From an uncultured Christensenellaceae bacterium (GTDB lineage Bacteria; Bacillota; Clostridia; Christensenellales; MGBC116941), in NCBI GenBank assembly GCA_910585035.1, contig CAJUEF010000004.1, forward strand, positions 75,300-89,380: a stretch of 14,081 bases of DNA, read 5' to 3'. Made by a program: the position numbers and the translations under genes. This document shows positions 8,202 to 13,599 of the stretch, one piece after another. The notes beneath the pieces were generated by a model. It made no database searches and was not told the DNA's origin. It saw nothing but the letters and a program-made list of their open reading frames with translations. The first letter of the stretch is position 1. Each line of letters begins with the position of its first letter.

Positions 8202-9299
8202 TGCTGGAATATGATGATTTTAAACAACAGATAGGGCTTCTTATGTCCGGAATAAAAGAACTCGGAGACTCTCTTTGACCTGCCTGAGCTTGATAATAAA
8301 ATAGCTTCTTTGGAAAACGAAACATACAAAGAGGGATTTTATAATGACGTTGCAAAATCAGCAAAGACTTTGCAACGGTTAAAGGTTTTAAAAGATAAGA
8401 AAGACGCATATATGGAACTGCTGTCCAGATGTGAGGACGTGTCCGTGCTTAACGACCTTGCCATTGAAGAAGGTGACTTGAGCCAGGTTGAGGAGATACG
8501 AAGTGAAATAAATATTATTGAAAATTCTCTTGAAAAGATGCGTATTGCAACACTGCTTTCAGGACAGTATGATACCAATAATGCCATACTTACGCTTCAT
8601 GCGGGAGCAGGCGGAACAGAAGCCCAAGACTGGGTACAGATGCTTTATAGAATGTACACCATGTGGTGCGAGAAAAACGGCTATTCCGTTACTGTGCTTG
8701 ATTATCTTGAAGGTGGAGAGGCAGGAATTAAAAGCGTTACTTTTAGGGTAAGCGGCATACATTCCTATGGATATTTAAAGGGAGAAAAGGGAGTGCACAG
8801 ATTAGTTCGCATTTCTCCTTTTGATTCCAATGCAAGAAGACATACGTCTTTTTGCTCTTTAGATGTTATTCCTGAAATTGATGAGGATGTAACAGTGGAA
8901 ATAAATCCTGATGAGATCAGAGTAGATACATACCGTGCCAGTGGAGCAGGGGGACAGCACGTTAATAAGACGGATTCAGCTATTCGTATAACTCATATTC
9001 CTACGGGAATTGTGGTTCAGTGCCAGAACGAGCGCTCCCAGATACAAAACAGGGAAACAGCTATGAAAATGTTAAAGAGCAAGCTGGTGGAAATAAAAGA
9101 GCGTGAGAATATGGAAAAAATGTCCGAGCTTAAAGGTGAGATGAAAAAAATAGAGTGGGGCAGTCAAATACGCTCTTATGTATTTCATCCTTATACTATG
9201 GTTAAAGACCACAGAACGGGAGCGGAAACAGGTAATATTACCGCTGTTATGGATGGAGATATAGATCTTTTCATAAATGAATTTCTTAAAAAGTCATAA
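8201..9299 (+). CDS. prfB: Peptide chain release factor 2, expressed by programmed +1 frameshift
   Basis: RF2 reads UGA and UAA stop codons and triggers peptide release. The first 25 codons (8201-8275) end at an in-frame TGA (8276-8278); the rest is read after the CTT codon slips one base on CTTTGAC, giving join(8201..8275, 8277..9299) and 365 residues, the same length as E. coli RF2. In that numbering the stop-recognition tripeptide SPF falls at 205-207 and the catalytic GGQ at 250-252, exactly as in E. coli, and residue 246 is Ala, as in most bacteria. The UGA acts as an autoregulatory sensor: scarce RF2 favours slippage and more RF2. The SD-like stimulator is GGAG (8264-8267), five bases before CTT. 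The start is the ATG overlapping the secA stop. Starting the gene at TTG 8310 would lose the N-terminal domain, so that is rejected. Confidence 0.97.
8264..8279 (+). promoter_or_regulatory. prfB +1 recoding site with internal SD-like element
   Basis: The elements are GGAG (8264-8267), a five-base spacer, the slippery CTT (8273-8275), TGA (8276-8278) and C at 8279. CTTTGAC is the conserved RF2 frameshift core; the C after TGA weakens termination. In E. coli the stimulator is AGGGGG with a three-base spacer, so this one is shorter and set further back. Confidence 0.93.
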
Positions 9300-9322
9300 A
9301 ATGGACGTACCTTTCATATCAT
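9294..9322 (+). promoter_or_regulatory. Candidate sigma-E-type promoter for yabPQ
   Basis: TCATAAA (9294-9300, overlapping the prfB stop) and CATATCAT (9315-9322) are separated by 14 bases. This resembles the mother-cell sigma-E pattern (KMATATT, 14-15 bases, CATACAHT), with five of seven and six of eight positions matching. It lies in the 55-base gap before yabP. B. subtilis yabP and yabQ are sigma-E-dependent, which supports the reading, but in AT-rich DNA such matches can arise by chance. Confidence 0.4.
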
Positions 9323-9354
9323 TTATTAAAATGGTGTGGGAGGTATTTTTTATT

Positions 9355-9639
9355 ATGGAAGAAGCAGTTGGTTCAGGCAGACTTCGTGCCCATTCAATAG
9401 TCATCAGTGCGCGGGAAAAGGTTATGGTAACAGGTGTAAATGATGTGGACAGCTTTAATGAAAGCGAAGTTATCCTGCTTACTGATGGAGGAACTCTAAC
9501 GATTATCGGCGAGGATTTGCATATCAGCAAGCTAAATTTGGATGATGGTCAATTAGCTCTTGAGGGAGTTATAGACGCTATGGAGTATGGAGACGTTGCC
9601 ACGGGCAAAAGGCCTATTTTTGGCAAGCTGTTCCGGTAA
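9355..9639 (+). CDS. yabP: Sporulation protein YabP
   Basis: This 94-residue protein matches the YabP/YqfC family: RAHSIVISAREKVMVTGVNDVDSF near the N-terminus, then TIIGEDLHISKLNLDDGQLALEG, and a C-terminal GKLFR like the family's GKLFK ending. YabP is a small protein needed for normal spore formation in B. subtilis, possibly for the spore cortex or coat; its molecular activity is unknown. ATG 9355 is preceded by GGAGGT (9339-9344) at ten bases. Upstream in-frame codons from 9277 overlap the end of prfB and are not family-like, so that longer form is rejected. yabQ follows after five bases, the classic yabP-yabQ-divIC order. Confidence 0.9.
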   Translation: MEEAVGSGRLRAHSIVISAREKVMVTGVNDVDSFNESEVILLTDGGTLTIIGEDLHISKLNLDDGQLALEGVIDAMEYGDVATGKRPIFGKLFR

Positions 9640-9644
9640 GGGAT

Positions 9645-10001
9645 ATGTATTTTACTACGGATTCGACATGGAATCAAACGGCGGTTTTTTTTAGTCTGCT
9701 ATTTGTCGGCATGGTACTGGGTATTATTTATGCTTTTATTTACAGCCAAAAACAGTATATAAAGAAAAAATTTTGGAAAAACGTTCATGATATAATATTT
9801 TGTATAATTACCTTTTTTATTGTTGGTGCAGCACTATATATTGTAGATGACGGAAAAATCCAAATGTATATGGTGCCTTCGATTTTGGCAGGATTTTTTG
9901 TGAGCAGGCTGTTGTTTGAAAGGACAGTGAAAAACGCCATAAATAAGTTAAACAAGCTAATTAATTTTATAAAAGTACGCTTGAATAATGAGGCAAAGTA
10001 G
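9645..10001 (+). CDS. yabQ: Sporulation protein YabQ
   Basis: This 118-residue membrane protein has about three hydrophobic segments (roughly residues 13-35, 48-67 and 75-92) and a basic, Asn/Lys-rich C-terminus. Its opening (FSLLFVGMVLGIIYAFI), the central VHDIIFCIITFFIVGAALYIV, and its place directly between yabP and a divIC-like gene fit the YabQ family, required for spore cortex formation in B. subtilis. The sequence alone is divergent, so much of the assignment rests on context. ATG 9645 lies only two bases after AAGGGA (9638-9643), a tight spacing that overlaps the yabP stop; coupling to yabP translation is likely. The gene's last codons contain a candidate promoter for divIC. Confidence 0.83.
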   Translation: MYFTTDSTWNQTAVFFSLLFVGMVLGIIYAFIYSQKQYIKKKFWKNVHDIIFCIITFFIVGAALYIVDDGKIQMYMVPSILAGFFVSRLLFERTVKNAINKLNKLINFIKVRLNNEAK

Positions 10002-10009
10002 TATACAAT
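9981..10009 (+). promoter_or_regulatory. Candidate sigma-A promoter for divIC inside the end of yabQ
   Basis: TTGAAT (9981-9986) and TACAAT (10004-10009) are spaced by exactly 17 bases. Transcription would start near 10016, giving a leader of about 27 bases before the divIC TTG start. Such a promoter would let the vegetative division gene be made independently of the sporulation genes before it. Confidence 0.5.
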
Positions 10010-10042
10010 GTTTTCATAACTATTTTAAAAGGTGTTTTTTTA

Positions 10043-10378
10043 TTGAAGAAAAAAAATAACGGCAACGTGCTTTATATTGCAAAAAGCGGCCGCGATAATA
10101 AAAAGAAAAAACGTAAAAGATTAAAGATATTTAATTTGCTTATGCTGTTTTTGGCTACATATTTTGTGTTTACCATTGCCAGGCAAGAGATTGAGCTTAG
10201 AAATATTAAAGCGGAAACTAGGGAGGCAAACAAAGAATATGAACAACTTAAACAGCAAGAGGGAATTATTAATAAGAAAATTACAGATGCTTCCAGCACT
10301 CATATAGTGGAGAATAAGGCAAAGTCTATTCTTGGATGGGTTAGCGAGGGCGAATACAAAGTAATAGAACAAAAGTAA
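10043..10378 (+). CDS. divIC: DivIC/FtsB-type septum formation initiator
   Basis: This 111-residue bitopic protein has a Lys/Arg-rich cytoplasmic N-terminus (about 1-32), one membrane segment (IFNLLMLFLATYFVFTIA, about 33-50), an extracellular coiled-coil (about 53-85, ELRNIKAETREANKEYEQL) and a C-terminal VENKAKSILGWVSEGE motif typical of DivIC/FtsB. These proteins join FtsL and DivIB/FtsQ in the divisome and activate septal cell-wall synthesis. The start is TTG 10043, preceded by AGGTG (10030-10034) at eight bases; there is no in-frame ATG before the membrane segment. Position after yabP-yabQ is the usual Firmicute arrangement, although the S1-domain gene that often follows divIC is absent here. 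Confidence 0.9.
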   Translation: MKKKNNGNVLYIAKSGRDNKKKKRKRLKIFNLLMLFLATYFVFTIARQEIELRNIKAETREANKEYEQLKQQEGIINKKITDASSTHIVENKAKSILGWVSEGEYKVIEQK

Positions 10379-10386
10379 TTTAACAG

Positions 10387-10411
10387 GCGGTTATTACAAC
10401 CGCTTTTCTTT
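10387..10411 (+). terminator. Intrinsic terminator after divIC
   Basis: A perfect six-base stem GCGGTT (10387-10392) and AACCGC (10398-10403) with an ATTAC loop is followed at once by TTTTCTTT. It lies nine bases after the divIC stop and closes the secA-prfB-yabPQ-divIC transcript. The next gene's ribosome binding site begins just after the T-run, so some readthrough may still feed it. Confidence 0.88.
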
Positions 10412-10431
10412 ATATTCTGGAGGTCCAGCAG

Positions 10432-10893
10432 TTGAATAGACAATATAACAAAGTTCAGCTTATTATGGAGATCTGCTGCGGGGCAGTTATAGCTGGAATT
10501 ATTTTATATGTTGGTTTTAAGTGGACAAGTATACCAAAGGTCATTCCCATTCATTTTGGAATTAACGGACAACCGGACGGATATGGCGGTAAGGGAAATA
10601 TTTTGATACTCCTTTTTGTTTGCGCAGGAGTCTATGGTCTTATATCTTTTTGCCAGCGTTTTCCACAAACCTGGAATATACCCGTTAAAATTACAGAACA
10701 AAACAGAGAAAAGGTTTATAGCATTTTAAAAACTGTTATTATTGCTTTAAAGCTGGAAGTAACTCTGATATTGGCATATATAACAGCGTGTTCAGCTACT
10801 TTTAAACCACTTAAAGGCTGGTTTGTGTCGGCAGAGCTTATAATAGTTTTTATCACTGTTTTTACAGGGATGTACAGATGCAGGAAGGTTTAG
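10432..10893 (+). CDS. DUF1648-domain membrane protein
   Basis: This 153-residue protein has four predicted membrane segments (about residues 10-30, 56-73, 98-118 and 130-147). The loop after the first carries the DUF1648 signature IPKVIPIHFGINGQPDGYGGK. DUF1648 occurs in small Firmicute membrane proteins, sometimes joined to an SdpI-like immunity domain; no SdpI part is present and no function is established for the stand-alone form. The start is TTG 10432, seven bases after a strong GGAGGT (10419-10424). The gene follows the divIC terminator by about 20 bases, and I see no clear promoter of its own, so it may depend on readthrough. Confidence 0.85.
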   Translation: MNRQYNKVQLIMEICCGAVIAGIILYVGFKWTSIPKVIPIHFGINGQPDGYGGKGNILILLFVCAGVYGLISFCQRFPQTWNIPVKITEQNREKVYSILKTVIIALKLEVTLILAYITACSATFKPLKGWFVSAELIIVFITVFTGMYRCRKV

Positions 10894-10964
10894 CCGGGGG
10901 AAATTAAAAAGGTATTTGTATTTGCTGCGTCACGATTTTTTATCTTACAAAATTATGAGGTGTG

Positions 10965-10993
10965 TTGACAAATTTTATATATAAATGTATTAT
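10965..10993 (+). promoter_or_regulatory. Sigma-A promoter for the fluoride riboswitch and antiporter
   Basis: A perfect TTGACA (10965-10970) and TATTAT (10988-10993, five of six) are spaced by 17 bases. Transcription should start near 11000, directly at the first base of the aptamer, the usual layout for a short transcriptional riboswitch. Confidence 0.88.
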
Positions 10994-11000
10994 AAATTAT

Positions 11001-11047
11001 AGGTGATGGAGTTCGCCTTTAACCGCCTTATGGCTAATGACTCCTAC
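11001..11047 (+). promoter_or_regulatory. Fluoride riboswitch aptamer (crcB motif)
   Basis: The RNA binds fluoride through magnesium ions and turns the downstream gene on. The conserved blocks appear in order: GGTGATGGAGTTCGCC (11002-11017), AACCGCC (11021-11027), and GGCTAATGACTCCTAC (11032-11047). P1 pairs GGUG (11002-11005) with CGCC (11014-11017); the short P2 pairs GCC (11025-11027) with GGC (11032-11034); the pseudoknot pairs GGAGU (11008-11012) with ACUCC (11040-11044). These match the known fluoride aptamer almost base for base. Its 3' strand is shared with the terminator that follows, so ligand-stabilised pseudoknot and terminator are mutually exclusive. Confidence 0.97.
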
Positions 11048-11100
11048 AAAAGCTTACAGTAAAATTACTGCCGGCTTTTGTAGGAGTCCTTTTATTTTTT
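11039..11100 (+). terminator. Riboswitch expression-platform terminator
   Basis: GACTCCTACAAAAGC (11039-11053) pairs perfectly over 15 bases with 11074-11088, and CTTTTATTTTTT follows. The apical region holds a further small hairpin, CAGTAA with TTACTG (11057-11070). The left arm contains the aptamer's pseudoknot strand ACTCC. Without fluoride the terminator should form and stop transcription; with fluoride the pseudoknot holds that strand and RNA polymerase continues into the antiporter gene. Confidence 0.95.
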
Positions 11101-11227
11101 AAAGAAGGAGGGGTTGTTTAAAAGAAGTTTTAAATGATCTTTGTATCAGGATATTTTTTATTTAGCTTTATATAGGCTTTAAATTAATCTGTTTTGTTGT
11201 TTACAAATTTAATTTAGGAGGGGTTTT
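11101..11227 (+). promoter_or_regulatory. Second part of the antiporter leader, with an extra SD-like sequence
   Basis: These 127 bases between the riboswitch terminator and the antiporter hold no real gene. AGGAGGGGTT at 11106-11115 nearly duplicates the true ribosome binding site AGGAGGGG at 11216-11223. It is followed by a small AT hairpin (TTTAAAA/TTTTAAA, 11117-11134) and a 13-codon ATG frame (11134-11175, hydrophobic product). The frame's start is 20 bases from the SD-like sequence, so translation is doubtful. It may be the relic of a lost gene or a leader element. Confidence 0.4.
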
Positions 11228-12409
11228 ATGGCTTACAGTCTTGCACTTATAACTGTTTTGGGGCTTTTTGCAAATTATGTTTTTGAAAAAATAAGAATTC
11301 CAGGTATACTGGGTATGCTTCTTGTAGGTATACTTATAGGTCCCGGTAGCTTTAACTGGCTGCATAAAGACATACTTACAATTTCTTCGGATTTAAGGCA
11401 GCTTGCACTTATAGTAATATTGCTGCGGGCAGGGCTTGATTTAAAACTTGAGGATATTAAGCCCGTTGGTTTTACTGCTGTGAAAATGTCTGTAATTCCT
11501 GCGCTGATGGAGGGCTTTACAATAGCTGTTATATCAATGTTTTTGTTGGGTTTTACCTTTACAGAAGGTGGTATGCTTGGGTTTATTATTGCGGCGGTAT
11601 CGCCGGCAGTGGTAGTGCCTGCAATGATCAAGCTTAAAAAGCAGGATTTTAAATATGCAAATCGTGCGTCAACAGTTATACTTGCGGGAGCGTCCGCTGA
11701 TGATGTTGTTGCCATAACAGTATTTGGCGCTTTTTTATCTATCTATATGGGACAAAAGGTAAATTTTATTATGACTGTTCTCAACGTACCCATATCTATT
11801 ATTTTGGGAATTGTTGTTGCCATAGCATGCGCTTATGCAATTATGTTGGTTTATAAAAAGATAAAATTTAGCGCCACAGAACAAATACTTTTACTATTGT
11901 TCACAGGTGTTGGTCTCACGTTTATCCAAGCGGTTTTAGAGGGTAAAATTGAAATGGCAGCTCTTATAGGCGTTATGACAATGGGGTTTGTTATACGCAT
12001 GAAAATGGAAGAGACAGCGGTTAAAATTTCAGGAGGACTTGGGCATATATGGGTGGAAGCAAAGGTAATTTTATTTGTTCTGGTAGGTGCTGCTGTTGAT
12101 ATTAGGGTTATGGGCAGCGCCGGAATAACGGGGCTTATAATTATAGTTATTGGTCTTTGCGCTCGCTCAATAGGTGTGTTTATTGCCACTCTTGGCAGTC
12201 CTCTTACTAAAAAGGAACGAATATTCTGCACCATTGCTTATTTGCCTAAAGCAACTGTTCAAGCAGCCATCGGCGGACTGCCCCTTATTAACGGCGCAGC
12301 AAGTGGACAGCTTATTCTTGCTATTGCGGTGTTGTCAATTATTGTGTGTGCACCTGTTGGCGCTGTGGGGATAAGTGTTAGCGCTCCAAAGCTTTTAAAC
12401 GGAGAATAG
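11228..12409 (+). CDS. Na+/H+ antiporter-family (CPA) cation:proton antiporter under fluoride riboswitch control
   Basis: This 393-residue, very hydrophobic protein has about twelve membrane segments and matches the Na+/H+ exchanger fold (monovalent cation:proton antiporters). N-terminal family motifs are IRIPGILGMLLVGILIGPG (22-40) and LRAGLDL (66-72); the paired acidic residues of the ion site are Asp158-Asp159 in GASADDVVAI, the DD form typical of electrogenic CPA2-type antiporters rather than the ND form of CPA1. ATG 11228 follows AGGAGGGG (11216-11223) at four bases. The fluoride riboswitch upstream implies induction by fluoride. Antiporters are known members of fluoride-riboswitch regulons, where they may offset the acid and ion imbalance caused by HF entry; direct fluoride transport is not shown for this family. 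No frameshift or missing key residue is visible. Substrate cation unknown. Confidence 0.93.
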   Translation: MAYSLALITVLGLFANYVFEKIRIPGILGMLLVGILIGPGSFNWLHKDILTISSDLRQLALIVILLRAGLDLKLEDIKPVGFTAVKMSVIPALMEGFTIAVISMFLLGFTFTEGGMLGFIIAAVSPAVVVPAMIKLKKQDFKYANRASTVILAGASADDVVAITVFGAFLSIYMGQKVNFIMTVLNVPISIILGIVVAIACAYAIMLVYKKIKFSATEQILLLLFTGVGLTFIQAVLEGKIEMAALIGVMTMGFVIRMKMEETAVKISGGLGHIWVEAKVILFVLVGAAVDIRVMGSAGITGLIIIVIGLCARSIGVFIATLGSPLTKKERIFCTIAYLPKATVQAAIGGLPLINGAASGQLILAIAVLSIIVCAPVGAVGISVSAPKLLNGE

Positions 12410-12421
12410 AATTTAAGGCTT

Positions 12422-12464
12422 AAAATATAAAAAGTCCGGTAGTTTGCCGGATTTTTTATATTTT
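12422..12464 (+). terminator. Intrinsic terminator after the antiporter gene
   Basis: An 18-bp stem (12422-12439 with 12447-12464, one G-U pair) has a GC-rich top TCCGG/CCGGA and a seven-base loop. The right arm carries a T-run (12452-12457), and the sequence after it is T-rich. The A-rich left arm could also serve termination from the other strand, but no minus-strand gene ends here. Confidence 0.88.
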
Positions 12465-12549
12465 ATTTTTTGTAAATTGTTTAAAATAAAGAAATATTGT
12501 CTCAATGTTTTATTTTTGTTTATTTTTGATAAAATATTATTATAATCCC

Positions 12550-12578
12550 TTGACTTTTTTTGTATAAATGGGTATACT
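12550..12578 (+). promoter_or_regulatory. Sigma-A promoter of the tRNA-Met gene
   Basis: TTGACT (12550-12555) and TATACT (12573-12578) are spaced by exactly 17 bases. Transcription would start near 12585, giving a leader of about 15 bases before the mature tRNA end. Confidence 0.85.
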
Positions 12579-12599
12579 TAATAAGTAACAAATTGATAT

Positions 12600-12676
12600 G
12601 GCGGCGTAGCTCAGTTGGCTAGAGCATGCGGTTCATACCCGCAGTGTCAGCGGTTCAAATCCGTTCGCCGCTACCA
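12600..12676 (+). tRNA. tRNA-Met (anticodon CAU), elongator type
   Basis: The cloverleaf is complete in 77 bases with an encoded CCA (12674-12676). The acceptor stem 12600-12606 pairs with 12666-12672, with a G-U first pair; the D-stem is GCTC/GAGC; the anticodon stem is TGCGG/CCGCA with loop TTCATAC (anticodon 12634-12636); the T-arm is AGCGG, TTCAAAT, CCGTT. The initiator is excluded because the first pair is G-U rather than a C-A mismatch and the anticodon stem lacks three consecutive G-C pairs of the GGG/CCC kind. The anticodon arm and acceptor closely resemble the B. subtilis elongator Met tRNA as I recall it. A tRNA-Ile with modified CAU is less likely on these grounds. The gene has its own promoter and terminator. 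Confidence 0.95.
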
Positions 12677-12710
12677 TAATCCCTCATAAGCGTTGAGGGA
12701 TTATTTTTTT
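12676..12710 (+). terminator. Intrinsic terminator of the tRNA-Met gene
   Basis: ATAATCCCTCA (12676-12686) pairs perfectly over 11 bases with TGAGGGATTAT (12694-12704) across a seven-base loop, followed by six T. The stem starts at the last base of the tRNA, so 3' processing must cut directly at its foot. Confidence 0.92.
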
Positions 12711-12896
12711 ATTGGGGGAGTGAAGTTTTGCTAAGATTTATATCTATATTTTATTTTTATTTTCAATAACTTTACTACCGTAAACTATTGTTATAGAATT
12801 AAGCGAAAGTTTTTTAACGAGCTTAAAATTGGCTTTAAGAGTGTTAATAAATTTTTACTTTATAAAACTGTGCTAAAATCATAAGACATTTTTTAT

Positions 12897-13076
12897 TTAA
12901 GGCTCAGGAGTGTTATTGGAATTATTACAAATGCTTATTTGTGCTGCAATGGTTGTTAATGTATCTCCAAGCTGTGAAAAAACAGAACCCCACAGATTTA
13001 ATTCGTCAACACTCATGTCCGTTGATAATATATTTGCAAAAGTAGTAATTGCGGCAGTTAATTCACATGGATTCAT
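12897..13076 (-). CDS. Small DUF6774-like protein of Clostridia
   Basis: This 59-residue protein begins MNPCELTAAITTFANILST and contains SVDELNLWGSVFSQLGDTLTTIAAQ. It resembles the short clostridial proteins grouped as DUF6774, which share the LTAAI...A and LGDTLxTIAAQ segments. The family's function is unknown to me; two cysteines (residues 4 and 50) and two short amphipathic helices are all that can be seen. The start is ATG 13076, because GAGGTG (plus-strand 13086-13091) lies nine bases before it. An in-frame GTG at 13088 overlaps that ribosome binding site and is rejected. The gene follows the AbrB-like gene on the same strand by 160 bases. The family name rests on remembered motif similarity; that the frame is a gene is supported by its RBS and its composition. 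Confidence 0.72.
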   Translation of the reverse strand: MNPCELTAAITTFANILSTDMSVDELNLWGSVFSQLGDTLTTIAAQISICNNSNNTPEP

Positions 13077-13085
13077 AAATAGTTT

Positions 13086-13091
13086 CACCTC
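13086..13091 (-). promoter_or_regulatory. Ribosome binding site fixing the DUF6774-like start
   Basis: GAGGTG on the minus strand, nine bases before ATG 13076. It shares three bases with an in-frame GTG at 13086-13088, ruling that codon out as the start. Confidence 0.7.
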
Positions 13092-13213
13092 AATATATAA
13101 TATGCTGATTTAATTGTGAGAGAAACAAAATTTTATTATAAAATAGCTAATTGTAATGCATTATTAATGGCAAAATTTTTAAAATAAATACATACTATAT
13201 ATATAATTTTAAA

Positions 13214-13232
13214 TTAAGTCATATGTACTTAA
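13214..13232. repeat. Near-palindrome just after the first AbrB gene
   Basis: TTAAGT (13214-13219) and ACTTAA (13227-13232) flank CATATGT, four bases past the AbrB-like stop codon on the minus strand. It could be a weak AT-rich terminator for that gene or a protein-binding site. It lacks a GC-rich stem and a clear T-run, so neither role is firm. Confidence 0.3.
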
Positions 13233-13236
13233 AATG

Positions 13237-13497
13237 CTAACATTTATCAACAAATATTTTTATGTTTAAAAATATTAGTTCTACTAAACAATTTTGACAT
13301 ATGTTTATTCCTTTTATTTTTTCTATTTCTTCATTTTCTAAGTTTTCACAAAAAAAACAAAGTTCATTTTCTTTTTTTAAAAGTATTTTTTCATCTTTAA
13401 TTATCATTTTCATTTTATCACCAGGATATATTTTTAATTGATTTCTGATTTTCTTTGGCAGTGTAATTCTACCAACACTATCAACTTGATATAACAT
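13237..13497 (-). CDS. AbrB/SpoVT-family DNA-binding regulator with C-terminal zinc ribbon
   Basis: This 86-residue protein has a SpoVT/AbrB swapped-hairpin DNA-binding domain at residues 3-42 (YQVDSVGRITLPKKIRNQLKI then PGDKMKMII), the fold of transition-state regulators such as AbrB and of MazE-type antitoxins. A four-cysteine tail follows, Cys47 and Cys50 (CFFC) with Cys67 and Cys70 (CQNC), spaced to bind zinc; similar tails occur in clostridial AbrB-like proteins. The start is ATG 13497, six bases after GAGGTG (plus-strand 13504-13509). A longer frame from ATG 13551 is rejected: that codon overlaps the -10 box and its extra 18 residues are not family-like. No toxin gene lies beside it, so a regulator is likelier than an antitoxin. 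It is divergent from the XRE gene and paralogous to the protein encoded at the window's right edge. Confidence 0.88.
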   Translation of the reverse strand: MLYQVDSVGRITLPKKIRNQLKIYPGDKMKMIIKDEKILLKKENELCFFCENLENEEIEKIKGINICQNCLVELIFLNIKIFVDKC

Positions 13498-13549
13498 CTT
13501 TAACACCTCTAAACCACATGACCAATATTGTACATAACACTTTACACCC

Positions 13550-13578
13550 ATTATAGGACATAATAAAAGAAAAGTAAA
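13550..13578 (-). promoter_or_regulatory. Promoter of the AbrB-like gene
   Basis: Read on the minus strand, TTTACT (plus 13573-13578) and a perfect TATAAT (plus 13550-13555) are spaced by 17 bases. Transcription would start near 13543, about 45 bases before the ATG at 13497. GTAAA direct repeats overlap the -35 box. Confidence 0.7.
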
Positions 13579-13599
13579 GTAAAGGGAGCAGGTAATTTT

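Noticed and set aside
8201..8278. In-frame TGA early in prfB, suggesting a pseudogene
   Set aside because: The stop sits in the conserved CTTTGAC recoding site and the rest of the gene is intact with SPF and GGQ at the E. coli positions; this is the normal RF2 control.
9277..9354. Longer N-terminus for YabP
   Set aside because: It overlaps the end of prfB, has no ribosome binding site and does not resemble the family; GGAGGT precedes ATG 9355.
11275..12234. Two long minus-strand frames inside the antiporter gene
   Set aside because: They mirror the codon pattern of the hydrophobic antiporter; their products are Ile/Thr/Ser-rich with no family match.
12600..12676. Initiator tRNA or tRNA-Ile2 (both CAU anticodon)
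   Set aside because: A G-U first pair instead of C-A, no GGG/CCC anticodon stem, and closer likeness to the elongator Met tRNA.
12649..12676. Phage or island attachment site at the tRNA 3' end
   Set aside because: No second copy of this sequence and no integrase is found in the window; kept only as a question for the flanking sequence.
12728..12769. 13-codon TTG frame after GGGGGAG behind the tRNA terminator
   Set aside because: The spacing is acceptable, but the product (Phe/Tyr-rich) is too short and has no visible promoter or family.
12910..13113. 67-residue plus-strand frame
   Set aside because: It is antisense to the better supported DUF6774-like gene and its product has no recognisable family features.
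13498..13551. 18-residue N-terminal extension of the first AbrB-like protein
   Set aside because: The ATG at 13551 overlaps the predicted -10 box and lacks a ribosome binding site; GAGGTG precedes ATG 13497.
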